Assembly (NCBI GenBank): GCA_002386525.1
Contig: DGIS01000008.1
Span: forward strand, 204,199-268,198
Source: Sphingobacterium sp. UBA4616
GTDB lineage: Bacteria > Bacteroidota > Bacteroidia > Sphingobacteriales > Sphingobacteriaceae
Direction: 5' to 3'
DNA: 64,000 bases
Made by a program: the position numbers and the translations under genes. Below the pieces are notes generated by a model that was given only the letters and a program-made list of their open reading frames with translations, was not told where the DNA came from and did not search any database. This document shows positions 55,259 to 64,000 of this stretch, in pieces. Position 1 is the first letter of the stretch, and each line of letters begins with the position of its first letter.

Positions 55259-57277
55259 ATGGAAAAGGAACAGGATAGCGAGTCGCAGGTAAAGCGTTTA
55301 TTTGAACGTTTTAAAACTCAAATAGCAGACCCAGCTTATATAAATGTTGATTTTTTGGTTTCACTGGTGGAAGTCGTTCGTCCAAAGCATGTCAATTTAC
55401 ATTATCGGGCCGACATTCAATTTTTACTAGACTATTTTGATGCATCACCTGAAGAACTTCAATGCTTTCAGCTTTATCTTAAAAGAATCCTCGTTGCCAA
55501 GGATTTTGATCAGCTGATTTCTGATACGGGCATCATAAGTTATGCAGATTTTTTTTACGAACTTAAAAAAAGAATTACAGAACGGTATCTACCTTTTCAG
55601 CCGCCGAAGTCTACTTTACAATATCTTTTAAATCAAGTTTTTTATAAATCTCGCGATGCTGAGTGGATAGCAACGATCCCTCAGGATCAGGTTGATGCAC
55701 TGTTTTGTTTATGTGGATTGCAAACGATTTATGACGATGAAACTGGCTTTGGGATGATTGAAATATTGTATGGACTGGAAGTGTTGGTCCAACGTATTAC
55801 AGGGCGTGCTATGGAAACAGATGTAAACAAGATGGTGCCGGAGTTTCAAAATTTTGATAGTCCATTTATAGCAATTATGCGGGAATTTACCGAATTGAAT
55901 GATCGTCTTTTGCAATCCAATATAAAGTTTATTCCGTCCAACGATCTATCTTATAAGCAGATTTTAGTACTACATAGACAATGCGAAGCGTATATCGAAA
56001 CAGCATTCGACAATTCACATCGTTTTGGAATTTCAATTAAAGTGAATCAATCCCTTTTGCGCATGCGGCAACAATTAGAAAGGATCCGAGAAATTTTATA
56101 TTTTTTGGTGATTGATCATCCGGATGAAAAGAAGCAAAAGACAATCAAACTGGCAATCACTCTCCTTGGATACAATTCCGGGAAAAGCAATATTCGCAAA
56201 TTAGTTGGTCAGAGTACACAACTTTTGGCCTACGAGATTACGCATCATACCGCGCAGACAGGTGAACACTATATCACCTCAAGTGAAAAAGAATATTGGA
56301 AAATGTTCCGATCCGCCTGTGGTGGTGGCCTCATTGTAGGTGTGATGTGTATCTTAAAGTTATTGTTGGGAAAGGTACATACCAGTGAGTTTGGTCATGC
56401 ATTTTTATATAGCCTGAATTATGCGATAGGTTTCACGTTAATTTATCTTTTTGGTGCAACTTTAGCAACCAAACAACCCGCAATGACGGCTTCTGCATTG
56501 GTCAATGCAATTGAGCAGGGAGCTTCCGGAGCTGGAAATAACAGACATCGTTATTGGATGTTTGCTGAATTATTTGGAAGATTATTTCGGTCTCAGTTCA
56601 TTGCTTTTGTTGGTAATGTTGTGATGGCCTTTCCGATGAGTCTTTTTCTTGTTTGGTTGATTCAACAGCTGTCTCATGTTAATATTGCGCGTGAACAGTG
56701 GTTACATCTTGTTAACGACCTTAACCCTGTAAAAACACCTTTAGTTTTTCATGCATCAATCGCGGGAGTTTTTTTATTTCTTTCGGGAATTATTGCTGGA
56801 AGTATATCAAATAGAGACAAGCACAATTCAGTTTATTATCGCATTCAGGAGCATCCTATGTTGAAAAAGATATTCGGACAGCGGCAGACAAATAAAATAG
56901 CTTTGTTTTATGAGAAAAAATGGGCAGGTATTGTATCTAACGTGTGGTTTGGAATTTTTATGGGAACTACAGCTCCCGTCGGACTTTTTTTAGGTTTAAA
57001 TTTGGATATTAGGCATATTACATTTGCGAGTGGGAATTTGGCATTGGGTTTATTTGGGCATAGTATGGAGTTGTCTGCTGAGATCTGGTTTTGGGGGATT
57101 TTGGGGGTTGGAATGATCGGGTTTTTCAATTTTATGGTCAGTTTCTCTTTATCGTTGATTTTAGCTTTCCGTTCACGTAACTTATCCTCGAAAGAATTGA
57201 TTAAAATGGGTAAAGCCGTTTGGATCTATTTTAAGATAAACCCAAGGCTGTTCTTCTTCCCACCTCGAAAAGGTTAA
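55259..57277 (+). CDS. COG4389 'site-specific recombinase' family membrane protein
   Basis: A 672-residue protein of the family annotated SpecificRecomb (PF10136; the name comes from a gonococcal gene). About 340 N-terminal residues are soluble and helical (VKRLFERFKTQIADP; LHYRADIQFLLDYF). The C-terminal half has at least six membrane helices (for example LIVGVMCILKLLLG, FLYSLNYAIGFTLIYLFGATLA, FIAFVGNVVMAFPMSLFLVWLI). No integrase or resolvase motif is visible. The topology makes DNA recombination unlikely; I consider the function unknown. Monocistronic. Confidence 0.82.
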   Translation: MEKEQDSESQVKRLFERFKTQIADPAYINVDFLVSLVEVVRPKHVNLHYRADIQFLLDYFDASPEELQCFQLYLKRILVAKDFDQLISDTGIISYADFFYELKKRITERYLPFQPPKSTLQYLLNQVFYKSRDAEWIATIPQDQVDALFCLCGLQTIYDDETGFGMIEILYGLEVLVQRITGRAMETDVNKMVPEFQNFDSPFIAIMREFTELNDRLLQSNIKFIPSNDLSYKQILVLHRQCEAYIETAFDNSHRFGISIKVNQSLLRMRQQLERIREILYFLVIDHPDEKKQKTIKLAITLLGYNSGKSNIRKLVGQSTQLLAYEITHHTAQTGEHYITSSEKEYWKMFRSACGGGLIVGVMCILKLLLGKVHTSEFGHAFLYSLNYAIGFTLIYLFGATLATKQPAMTASALVNAIEQGASGAGNNRHRYWMFAELFGRLFRSQFIAFVGNVVMAFPMSLFLVWLIQQLSHVNIAREQWLHLVNDLNPVKTPLVFHASIAGVFLFLSGIIAGSISNRDKHNSVYYRIQEHPMLKKIFGQRQTNKIALFYEKKWAGIVSNVWFGIFMGTTAPVGLFLGLNLDIRHITFASGNLALGLFGHSMELSAEIWFWGILGVGMIGFFNFMVSFSLSLILAFRSRNLSSKELIKMGKAVWIYFKINPRLFFFPPRKG

Positions 57278-57344
57278 GTTATAATGAGACCCAGCAACTT
57301 TCAATCAGTCACTGCCAATGCAACAATAATAGGATAATTTCCTT

Positions 57345-57608
57345 CTAAACATTGATATCACCAGAAAGATCCGGTGTGTCTTCGTCGTCTTTCTCTTTCT
57401 GTGCGGCTTGTTCTGCGTCCTTATTATGGGTACGATCGTCTTTAATACCTGATAAATCGGTATTAGGACGCTTTTGTCGTTTGGAAGTGTCATCTTCTTG
57501 ACCTTCGGACAAGTCTGTATTTGACTTCTTTGAATCCGTATCAGCTATCGCTGTCATCATAAAAATAAGTATGCTTGCCGTACGATCTTTATTTTTCAAT
57601 CTATTCAT
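57345..57608 (-). CDS. small acidic, repeat-bearing hydrophilic protein
   Basis: An 87-residue, highly charged and probably disordered protein. A repeated (N)TDLSG-like motif occurs three or four times: SNTDLSEGQ, PNTDLSGIK, TPDLSGDINV. A weak hydrophobic stretch (TASILIFMMTAIA) lies near the N-terminus, so it may be exported. I recall similar small proteins in Sphingobacteriaceae but know no function. Alternative frames here look random. Confidence 0.5.
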   Translation of the reverse strand: MNRLKNKDRTASILIFMMTAIADTDSKKSNTDLSEGQEDDTSKRQKRPNTDLSGIKDDRTHNKDAEQAAQKEKDDEDTPDLSGDINV

Positions 57609-57663
57609 TTGACTTGTTGTTTTTAGTAGGGAACAGCGTTCGTAGTGTTATCGTTGGCGAAAA

Positions 57664-58599
57664 CTATAGCTCACTTTCGCCAGCAACAATTTCAATAAGG
57701 CTATCAAGTAAGGTAATTTTTATTTGCTGGCCACTGTAACTTCTGCATTCATCATCGATGTGTATTTTTTTGCCTTCCCATTCCATGGTCAACCGGCTAG
57801 CTCGGATGGGTTTTATTTTCAATGCTACATCGGATCCATTCAATAGCCCGTCAATATAGTCTAAAAGTTCCTGCCGTTGCTTGTCAGTTACAATGATGAT
57901 GTCGAATTGTCCGTCGCCCGGATCGGCATTGGAAGATAAGATTAGTCGCGGTCCCATGCTTGGAATATTCATAACTTCGGCGAGAATACATTCTGTTTCA
58001 AAGTGACTTTCTGCTAACTTCATCTTCAGCTTTTTGGCTGGGAACGTTTGGACCAGTTCGCGTAATTGTTGGAGTGCAATTTTTATTTCTTCTTCCGCAC
58101 TAAGATCTTCCGCTAAAGTTTTTTTATCCATTTGCTCCATCAGTAAAGGAAATACCCCGAAACCGATAGATTCTATAAAATGGAGGGGCTTGTTTGCTAA
58201 TCCCAAAACCATCCCTACATCGATTTTTTTAAGTTTACAGTCGTTCCAGAGATCAATGGCTTTTTCACAATCAAGGGGAATCCCAAGAGAAATAGCAATA
58301 TTGTTTGCAGTTCCTTGTGGCAATATGGCGATTGGTCTTTTAAATTTTAGTTTTTTTTCCAATAGCGCTAAAACTGCAGCTCTGATCGTGCCATCACCGC
58401 CGGCCAAGGCAATGATATCAGTCTGCGGATCGATCTTCTTGACAGCGTTTTGTTTTGCGACTACTGTGCAATTGTGTCCACGATTTTCAATTAATTGACA
58501 TAGTTCATCTTTGTCCCCATTGGTATCATCCCCAGCGGTAGGGTTATGTACTAATCTTATGTTTTTGCCATGTTCTTTCATAACAATTGAACAAAGCAT
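57664..58599 (-). CDS. diacylglycerol kinase family (YegS/LCB5-like) lipid kinase
   Basis: A 311-residue protein of the DAGK catalytic family. The nucleotide motif is AGGDGTIRAAVLALLE (GGDG at 67-70), followed by AILPQGTANNIAISLGIP, typical for YegS/DgkB proteins. The C-terminal lobe ends with the Cys-containing IHIDDECRSYSGQQIKITLL. Likely phosphorylates a lipid. A second start (MKEHGKN, at 58581) is possible. It is divergent from surE, with 33 bases between the two starts. Confidence 0.88.
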   Translation of the reverse strand: MLCSIVMKEHGKNIRLVHNPTAGDDTNGDKDELCQLIENRGHNCTVVAKQNAVKKIDPQTDIIALAGGDGTIRAAVLALLEKKLKFKRPIAILPQGTANNIAISLGIPLDCEKAIDLWNDCKLKKIDVGMVLGLANKPLHFIESIGFGVFPLLMEQMDKKTLAEDLSAEEEIKIALQQLRELVQTFPAKKLKMKLAESHFETECILAEVMNIPSMGPRLILSSNADPGDGQFDIIIVTDKQRQELLDYIDGLLNGSDVALKIKPIRASRLTMEWEGKKIHIDDECRSYSGQQIKITLLDSLIEIVAGESEL

Positions 58600-58632
58600 G
58601 GCTGAGATTGGTTTTCAAAGAAAAGAACAACT

Positions 58633-59367
58633 ATGAATATACTTATTACCAACGACGATGGCATTTATTCGCCTGGTATCGCAGCACTGGCAAGGATAGC
58701 GAAACAGTTTGGGACAGTAAAAATTGTGGCACCCGATGTGGAGCAGTCGTCAATGGGACATGCGATTACGCATTCCCGGCCGCTAAGTTACCGGCGGGCA
58801 CCTATTACTTTTGAAGATATTGAAGCTTTTAGGGTCAATGGAACTCCGGCAGACTGCGTAGCATTGGGTTTACATATGTTTCCTGATACGCAGGTTGTCC
58901 TTTCCGGTATCAATATGGGGCCGAATCTTGGTAATTCTATGTGGCATTCGGGTACACTAGCTGCTGCAAAGCAGGCCACCCTTCTTGGTGTTACGGGTAT
59001 TGCTTTGAGCACCCCTGTCGGAAAGACTGAACCGGATTTTGAAGGCTTATCTGCATGGACAAGGGATGTGCTAAAAATATTAATTGAAGATAAAGAACCC
59101 GCGCTTTACAATGTGAATTTCCCAGACCAACCGCAGGGCATAGCATGGACAAGACAATCAGTAAGGTTGTATGACGGCAGGGTTGTATCGGGAGAAGATC
59201 CTATGGGAAGGGAAAACTATTGGATCACTGTCGTACCTTTAGAACCTGCTGATAAAGGCACAGATCGTTGGGCAGTAGAGCATAATTTAGTATCCATTAC
59301 ACCGTTACGTCTTGATCTTACTGCGCATGATGAACTTGCGGAAAGGGTGAAACGCGAACAAAGTTGA
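58633..59367 (+). CDS. surE: 5'/3'-nucleotidase SurE
   Basis: A 244-residue SurE. The metal motif MNILITNDDGIYSPGI (D8, D9) is at the N-terminus, with VVAPDVEQSSMGHAITH, FRVNGTPADCVALGLHMF and VLSGINMGPNLGNSMWHSGTLAAA following. These are the fingerprint of the stationary-phase survival nucleotidase, which dephosphorylates nucleoside monophosphates. Length is normal. The aldo/keto reductase gene begins 18 bases downstream, so the two may be co-transcribed. Confidence 0.96.
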   Translation: MNILITNDDGIYSPGIAALARIAKQFGTVKIVAPDVEQSSMGHAITHSRPLSYRRAPITFEDIEAFRVNGTPADCVALGLHMFPDTQVVLSGINMGPNLGNSMWHSGTLAAAKQATLLGVTGIALSTPVGKTEPDFEGLSAWTRDVLKILIEDKEPALYNVNFPDQPQGIAWTRQSVRLYDGRVVSGEDPMGRENYWITVVPLEPADKGTDRWAVEHNLVSITPLRLDLTAHDELAERVKREQS

Positions 59368-59385
59368 TTAGGTGAAGCTAAGCGA

Positions 59386-60435
59386 ATGGGAAAATTAAAC
59401 ATTAATGGAAAAGATATGAATGCAACAGAAAATTTAATGCAAAAGGAAAGATTTCGTCCAGTTGATAAGGCAGGATTTGGAGGCGTAGCCTTAGGGAATG
59501 GATTTCAGTACCATACTGATTACGCATGCTTGGAGGCAGTAGAAGCGGCGTGGAAGGCGGGAATACGATTGTTTGATACATCCCCATGGTACGGTTTAGG
59601 TATAAGCGAACGCCGAATGGGCTTATTTTTAAAAGATCAGCCTAGGGAAAGTTTTACCTTGTCAACAAAAGTGGGTAGACTCATGTTGCCTCAAGAGGAT
59701 TTTAAAATGGACCAGTCGCTGTGGAAAGGGAAATTAAATTTTGGCTACCGCTATGATTATACTGCTTCAGGTGTAAGAAGGAGCTTAGAAGATAGTTTGC
59801 AACGCTTAGGACTATCTTCGATAGATATGGTATTTATTCATGACCTGTCACCAGACAATGGAGATATGAAAGACAGCTATTCTTATTATTTTGAGCAAGC
59901 TGCACACGGGGCGATGCCTGAATTGACTAGGATGAGAGAAGAAGGGATTATTAAAGGCTGGGGGCTAGGAGTTAATACCGTTGCACCGATATTACAAACA
60001 TTGGAAGTTGCACATCCAGATGTTTTTCTTTCAGCCTGTCAGTATTCATTGATAAAACACGAGGAAGGGCTGAATCAAGTTTTTCCTAAAGTAGCTGAAC
60101 GAGGTATTTCAATCATTGTGGGAGCGCCACTATGTGCTGGATTTTTAGCTGGAAAAAACCGTTATCTCTACGATGGAACTTTCCCTGCTGGTGTTAAGGA
60201 AAAACTAAATGCTTTGTATCAGGTCGCAAAAAATCACAATGTTGATCTTCGCACAGCAGCATTACAATTTTCGGCAGCTCCCGAAGAAGTATCTGGGGTG
60301 ATACCGGGTGCACATACTGCTGAACAGGCGGTAGAAAATGCAAATTCGTTCAACGTTAAGATCCCCAATGACTTCTGGAGCGAGCTAAAACATGAGAAAC
60401 TTATTGAACAAAACTGTCCAGTACCAAACATGTGA
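59386..60435 (+). CDS. aldo/keto reductase (L-fucose/D-threo-aldose dehydrogenase-like)
   Basis: A 349-residue NAD(P)-dependent TIM-barrel oxidoreductase. The AKR tetrad is visible: Asp and Tyr in FDTSPWYGLGISERRMG, Lys in TLSTKVGRLM and His in VFIHDLSPD. The C-terminal cofactor region SGVIPGAHTAEQAVENA is standard. The sequence resembles sugar dehydrogenases of the L-fucose / D-threo-aldose type, which oxidise free aldoses to lactones; I do not claim the exact substrate. The start may be any of several early Met (59386 or MNATENLM). Likely cotranscribed with surE. Confidence 0.9.
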   Translation: MGKLNINGKDMNATENLMQKERFRPVDKAGFGGVALGNGFQYHTDYACLEAVEAAWKAGIRLFDTSPWYGLGISERRMGLFLKDQPRESFTLSTKVGRLMLPQEDFKMDQSLWKGKLNFGYRYDYTASGVRRSLEDSLQRLGLSSIDMVFIHDLSPDNGDMKDSYSYYFEQAAHGAMPELTRMREEGIIKGWGLGVNTVAPILQTLEVAHPDVFLSACQYSLIKHEEGLNQVFPKVAERGISIIVGAPLCAGFLAGKNRYLYDGTFPAGVKEKLNALYQVAKNHNVDLRTAALQFSAAPEEVSGVIPGAHTAEQAVENANSFNVKIPNDFWSELKHEKLIEQNCPVPNM

Positions 60436-60452
60436 AGTACTTGACGAGATTT

Positions 60453-60476
60453 AGGGTGTGATTGGCACACCCTCTT
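60453..60476. terminator. hairpin between the convergent aldo/keto reductase and kinase genes
   Basis: AGGGTGTG (60453-60460), a five-base loop, CACACCCT (60466-60473), then CTTT. It lies 17 bases after the reductase stop. Confidence 0.6.
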
Positions 60477-60525
60477 TGAAGTGATGTCAATTGGGCGTTA
60501 TATGTTAGACCAACTTTAATACATG

Positions 60526-61716
60526 TTATTGAATAGATCTCATGAAATCTGTAGGGATAGCCAGCTCAAAGGTAATCTTAGTGTTGTCTGAGTGAACGAT
60601 TATTGTCCCTTTGTGAAGTTTTGCTATTTCACGTGCAATAAATAGTCCTAATCCTAAACCTTTGCTATTGTCTCCTCGTATAAACGGTTCGAATAAGTCT
60701 GATAAATCCGACACTTGTTGAGGGAATATAAGTTCATTTGTAACGCTAAAAATAAATTGCCCTTCTTTAATGAATGCGTTAATTTCTATATTTTTATCCG
60801 GGTTCCCATGCTTTATTGCATTTCCAATTAAATTTGCAAAGGCTCTTCCCATTTTATGTTGATCACAACGTATCTCAGTTGGAAGATCGATGTTGGCAAT
60901 TAATGTTTTATTATGTAAAAATTCATATTCGGATAGGATTTGTCTAATTAAGGTATCGATTCGGAAACATTCATTAATTATTGTGGGTTTATTTTCAAGA
61001 CGTATACTGCTGAAATCCAATATATCATCGATCATTCCTTTCATCCGAAGAGACGCTTCTTCTATTTTCTTTATTAAGCGTTTTTGGTTATCATCTTTTA
61101 CACTCCCCATCAGGTATTGTGATATCACCTTTACGATACTCACAGGGTTATTCAGATCATGGGCTAGGGAAGTTAAAATGAGCTCTCTGTTTTTGGTGTA
61201 ACTGAGCTCCTGTTTTAATTCTCTTCTCGCCTTGTTAAGGCCGAATATTGTTTTAAAATCTATTGCAATTAAATCACTACAAACGGGGAGCAGCGTTTCC
61301 AACTTGGTTCGGTCAAAATGTACAGGTTCCGCATTCATAAAACTCATGTGCCCTACAATAGCATCCTTCTTGTTAACTATTGGGTAAGAGATATAACTTT
61401 TTAAGCCGAATTCCTGAAGAACGTCAGTCCATTGATCAACAGTACATTGTGCACTATCATTAATGTAAATAGGCGAAAAACCTGTTCTAATTTCTTGATA
61501 TATTTTAACGTAGGTGTCGCTGTTTTTATTGACTATTTGCTGAGACTGATAGTCATAAACGCACCAATTTCCCCATTTTACTCCATCTTTTTTACGTATC
61601 AAACCATATCTCATTTTGGTCTGGCTACAAAGTTCCTCCAGAATTCGTTGACAGGTATTGAAGTCGCTTTTATCGGATGAGTCGTATGGTTTATGTATTT
61701 GATTTGGGATGGTCAT
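60526..61716 (-). CDS. GAF-domain sensor histidine kinase
   Basis: A 396-residue soluble kinase: GAF-like N-terminal domain (about 20-160; WGNWCVYDYQSQQIVNKN, SYPIVNKKDAIVGHMSFMN), HisKA with H186 (LTSLAHDLNNPVSIVKVIS) and HATPase (FANLIGNAIKHGNPDKN, GDNSKGLGLGLFIAREI). No membrane segment. It lacks a receiver; the lone receiver at 4430 is one of several possible partners. Signal unknown. Confidence 0.92.
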   Translation of the reverse strand: MTIPNQIHKPYDSSDKSDFNTCQRILEELCSQTKMRYGLIRKKDGVKWGNWCVYDYQSQQIVNKNSDTYVKIYQEIRTGFSPIYINDSAQCTVDQWTDVLQEFGLKSYISYPIVNKKDAIVGHMSFMNAEPVHFDRTKLETLLPVCSDLIAIDFKTIFGLNKARRELKQELSYTKNRELILTSLAHDLNNPVSIVKVISQYLMGSVKDDNQKRLIKKIEEASLRMKGMIDDILDFSSIRLENKPTIINECFRIDTLIRQILSEYEFLHNKTLIANIDLPTEIRCDQHKMGRAFANLIGNAIKHGNPDKNIEINAFIKEGQFIFSVTNELIFPQQVSDLSDLFEPFIRGDNSKGLGLGLFIAREIAKLHKGTIIVHSDNTKITFELAIPTDFMRSIQ

Positions 61717-61841
61717 TTTTTTGCGTTGTTAGCGATGTGAATCCACCAATGGGTGTTCATCTTTCAGTGAAAATACAACATAGTTTCCTAAAAAATTGAC
61801 ATAATCGTAAAAGTGGCGTCAAAATAACAGTAATCAACACG

Positions 61842-63266
61842 TTATTTTTCCAATTTCGCTATTTGCTCGATTAGTCCTTTAAATATAAAGGCGTGAAATG
61901 GTAGCACGGCATACCAATATAGCCTACCTGAAATTCCCAATGGCCTAAAAGTCGCAGTTTGTATCAACGTTTGTCCCTCGATTTTAAATTCGAGCCATGC
62001 TTCACCCGGTAATTTCATCTCTGCATAGAGAAGTAGTCTTTTCTGTTTTTTATCTGCAATTAATACACGCCAAAAATCAAGGGTGTCACCTGCGGAAAGA
62101 TCAGTTTTGCTTTTCCGCCCTCGTCGCATCCCGACCCCACCAACCAATTGATCCATAAAGCCCCTGATTTTCCAAAGCCAATTTCCATAGTACCAACCCG
62201 ATTGTCCACCTATAGACCAGATCTTATTTAATGAAGCGTCACTGTTGCCCAGTGTAACACTACGAACATCTTTAAAGCAGCCATAAGTGGGTACTTCCAG
62301 CAGTCTACTCAATCCTCCAGATAAAATGTTACTGGTCTGCGCATCTTTCCAGCTCGAAATCACATGGTCACTTTCAATTTTTTGGAAAGCCAATTGGATG
62401 GCGGTACGGTAGTTGATCAGTGTGATGCCAAGTTGCTCGGCTAGACGATTTGGTTTACAAATCACTTCTACTTTCATACTATCAACTAAGTTTTTTGCCA
62501 AATTGTATGAAGTCGAAGTAACAAAATAAAGCCAATAGGAAGATAGTCTGGGTGTCATCACGGGAACGATGTAAATATGTCTTTTAAGCTTTCTTTCAGC
62601 GGCATACTGCAAAAGCATTTCTTTGTATGTAAGAACATCCGGACCTCCAATATCATAACTTTTGTGGTATGTTTCAGCGTTCAGCATAACACCGACCATA
62701 AATTCTATGACATTCCGGATTGCTATTGGCTGGCATTTAGTCTTAAGCCATTTTGGTGTCACCATAATGGGGAGTTTTTCCACTAAATCGCGTATGATTT
62801 CGAAAGAAGCACTACCTGACCCGACAATTATACCAGCCCTTAATGTTGTAATGGGAATTGAACCACTTGCTAATACTTTTTCTACATTTCTCCTTGAATC
62901 CAGATGTTTGGACAGCTGATTGGAATTACTTATTCCACTCAAATAGATAATCTGCCGTGCTTTGGTCGACTCAATGAAATTTTTGAAATTGGTAGCGCAT
63001 TCAATTTCCATGCGTTGAAAATCGCCCGTTTGGGTAGCCATCGAATGTATAAGATAATAAGCTACATCAAAATCAGTCGGCACGTTTTTGAGTGTTTCTT
63101 TATCTAGAAAATCTACTTCGATAACATCTATATTATGCTGTTCAGTTGGAATATTGAGGCGATCTCTATCCCTAACACAGCAGATAAGCTCATGTCCTTG
63201 CTCCAATAATACGGGTAATAGGCGTTTGGCAATATAACCCGTCACACCTGTCAAGAGAATCTTCAT
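61842..63266 (-). CDS. NAD(P)-binding SDR fused to DUF2867
   Basis: A 474-residue protein. The N-terminal half (1-290) is an atypical SDR: KILLTGVTGYIAKRLLPVLL, IYLSGISNSN, TTLRAGIIVGSGSASFEIIRDL, SYDIGGPDVLTYKEML. The C-terminal half (about 320-470) is DUF2867, starting after RLLEVPTYGCFKDVRS and containing GGVGMRRGRKS, GDTLDFWRVL and LPGEAWLEFKI. The fusion is known for YbjT-like proteins; the reaction is not established. Monocistronic. The bases 63267-63558 upstream hold no gene. Confidence 0.9.
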   Translation of the reverse strand: MKILLTGVTGYIAKRLLPVLLEQGHELICCVRDRDRLNIPTEQHNIDVIEVDFLDKETLKNVPTDFDVAYYLIHSMATQTGDFQRMEIECATNFKNFIESTKARQIIYLSGISNSNQLSKHLDSRRNVEKVLASGSIPITTLRAGIIVGSGSASFEIIRDLVEKLPIMVTPKWLKTKCQPIAIRNVIEFMVGVMLNAETYHKSYDIGGPDVLTYKEMLLQYAAERKLKRHIYIVPVMTPRLSSYWLYFVTSTSYNLAKNLVDSMKVEVICKPNRLAEQLGITLINYRTAIQLAFQKIESDHVISSWKDAQTSNILSGGLSRLLEVPTYGCFKDVRSVTLGNSDASLNKIWSIGGQSGWYYGNWLWKIRGFMDQLVGGVGMRRGRKSKTDLSAGDTLDFWRVLIADKKQKRLLLYAEMKLPGEAWLEFKIEGQTLIQTATFRPLGISGRLYWYAVLPFHAFIFKGLIEQIAKLEK

Positions 63267-63558
63267 AAGCCATTACATCTTTTATTTGTGTTATTTCCTG
63301 TGGAAATACCCTAAAATATATATAAATTTTTAATTTTAGTTAGCGGTTTAGCCAGGTATTCTTTCCCGAGCATTGTAGCAATCTGCCTTTCGTTTCAAAC
63401 AGTTAGCGTTTTTATAAATAGAATAAATACATTTTATCCATCACACGATATATCACGAAGTTAATTTAAAATGGATTTTTATTCCAATTTAATAATCTGA
63501 GTAGGCGAAAAGTAAATTTAAACGAAAATGATTACGCTTTGGTGGTGTCGGCAATATC

Positions 63559-63738
63559 TTATTCCTCGGATCTGCGAGCTTCGCGACCCCCATTAATTGT
63601 TATTGCACGAAATATGAAGGTTACAGTAGCCAAAATTAATAAGACGTGAACAATATCTTCTGTTACAAACCCGCCAAGAAAAGTTACCGCCCAAATAATG
63701 ATTATGCTGACGGCTATCGAATATAATAGATCTTCCAT
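63559..63738 (-). CDS. small lmo0937-family (DUF5670) membrane protein
   Basis: A 59-residue protein starting MEDLLYSIAVSIIIIWAVTF and continuing LGGFVTEDIVHVLLILATVT, followed by a hydrophilic tail GGREARRSEE. Two membrane helices separated by GGFVTEDIVHVL are the pattern of the lmo0937 family of short membrane proteins, of unknown function but often stress-induced. It is read in a different frame from a longer opposing random frame. Confidence 0.75.
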   Translation of the reverse strand: MEDLLYSIAVSIIIIWAVTFLGGFVTEDIVHVLLILATVTFIFRAITINGGREARRSEE

Positions 63739-63931
63739 ATGATATTTCTTGATTGAAGAACAATATCCCGATGAAATCGTTTAAAATTTGATAGGAAAAG
63801 ATCAATCTCAATTTCGATATTGGAAGCAGAGATATACTTCTTGTACGATTAAAATTAATTAATGTATACTCGGTATACTCGGAATATAGAAGTTTAAAAG
63901 CGTCATTCCCTTAGGTTATCAAACATATAAG

Positions 63932-64000
63932 ATGGAATTAATATTGAAGGAACAGGATTTGAAACCAAAAATGAAATGCCGAGGGTGTAAAGTAAACTGT
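63932..64000 (+). CDS. N-terminal start of an unidentified protein (partial)
   Basis: An ATG at 63932 opens a frame that runs off the window (23 codons, MELILKEQDLKPKMK, then three Cys in CRGCKVNC). The Cys pattern could be a zinc-binding start. A direct 9-base repeat (GTATACTCG twice, about 63864-63881) lies upstream. Too short for a family call. Confidence 0.35.
   Translation, partial: MELILKEQDLKPKMKCRGCKVNC

Noticed and set aside
57305..57493. 62-codon minus-strand frame downstream of the COG4389 gene
   Set aside because: It overlaps the acidic repeat-bearing gene in a different frame and looks random, while the other frame has repeated TDLSG-like motifs.
63593..63811. 72-codon minus-strand frame near the right edge
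   Set aside because: It overlaps the lmo0937-type membrane gene in another frame. That product has a clean two-helix pattern, while this one has scattered Cys and His and no structure.

Overview
The window looks like chromosomal DNA of a Bacteroidota bacterium of the Sphingobacteriaceae, most likely Sphingobacterium or a close relative. Evidence: a SusC/SusD pair with a hybrid two-component regulator, carbohydrate enzymes with signal peptides, many Bacteroidota-type proteins (alpha-2-macroglobulin/TonB-plug fusion, DUF2931, M13 peptidase, Cys-less ROK kinase, DUF6496), promoters of the form TTTG-N20-TAnnTTTG, and AT-rich start regions without clear Shine-Dalgarno sequences. The genus is an inference from protein style. 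I saw no insertion sequence, prophage, CRISPR array or rRNA.

Region by region. 1-4.4 kb: the end of an unknown gene, a membrane-anchored DUF2931 protein, a small membrane protein overlapping an ABC ATPase, then a divergent YceI lipoprotein / HxlR regulator pair around a perfect 20-bp palindrome. 4.4-6.5 kb: a lone receiver protein and an ArnT/PMT-like glycosyltransferase. 6.6-22.1 kb: a polysaccharide utilisation locus (PUL). A giant hybrid two-component sensor diverges from GH105 - DUF2264 - BNR_4 - DUF2264, followed by SusC and SusD. The enzyme set points to a rhamnose- and uronate-containing glycan. 22.1-26 kb: a 2-hydroxyacid dehydrogenase, an M48 peptidase and a DinB-like protein. 26.2-32.2 kb: a 1999-residue alpha-2-macroglobulin-like protein with an inserted SusC-type regulatory and plug module. 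32.3-38.5 kb: a complete tripartite RND efflux operon preceded by a small His-rich protein and a promoter with an operator-like dyad.

38.9-46.5 kb: a YoaK-family membrane protein, a small lipoprotein, a short DUF6496 gene, a GH2 enzyme, an M13 peptidase, a ROK sugar kinase, a small exported protein and tRNA-Leu(UAG). 46.9-51.5 kb: an ECF sigma / anti-sigma pair, both with TTG starts, and a GAF-PAS hybrid kinase. 51.7-64 kb: mostly single housekeeping or stress genes: SDR, fatty-acid desaturase, DUF202, a VOC protein with an ArsR-tail-like partner, a COG4389 membrane protein, a lipid-kinase-like protein, SurE, an aldo/keto reductase, a GAF kinase, an SDR-DUF2867 protein and a small membrane protein.

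How the genes work together: in the PUL, SusD and SusC would bind and import oligosaccharides, the exported enzymes would process them, and the hybrid sensor would switch the locus on. The RND genes form one efflux pump. The sigma and anti-sigma genes form a surface-signalling module. The best candidates for new biology are the alpha-2-macroglobulin/SusC-plug fusion and the PUL with paired DUF2264 enzymes around a BNR_4 propeller.
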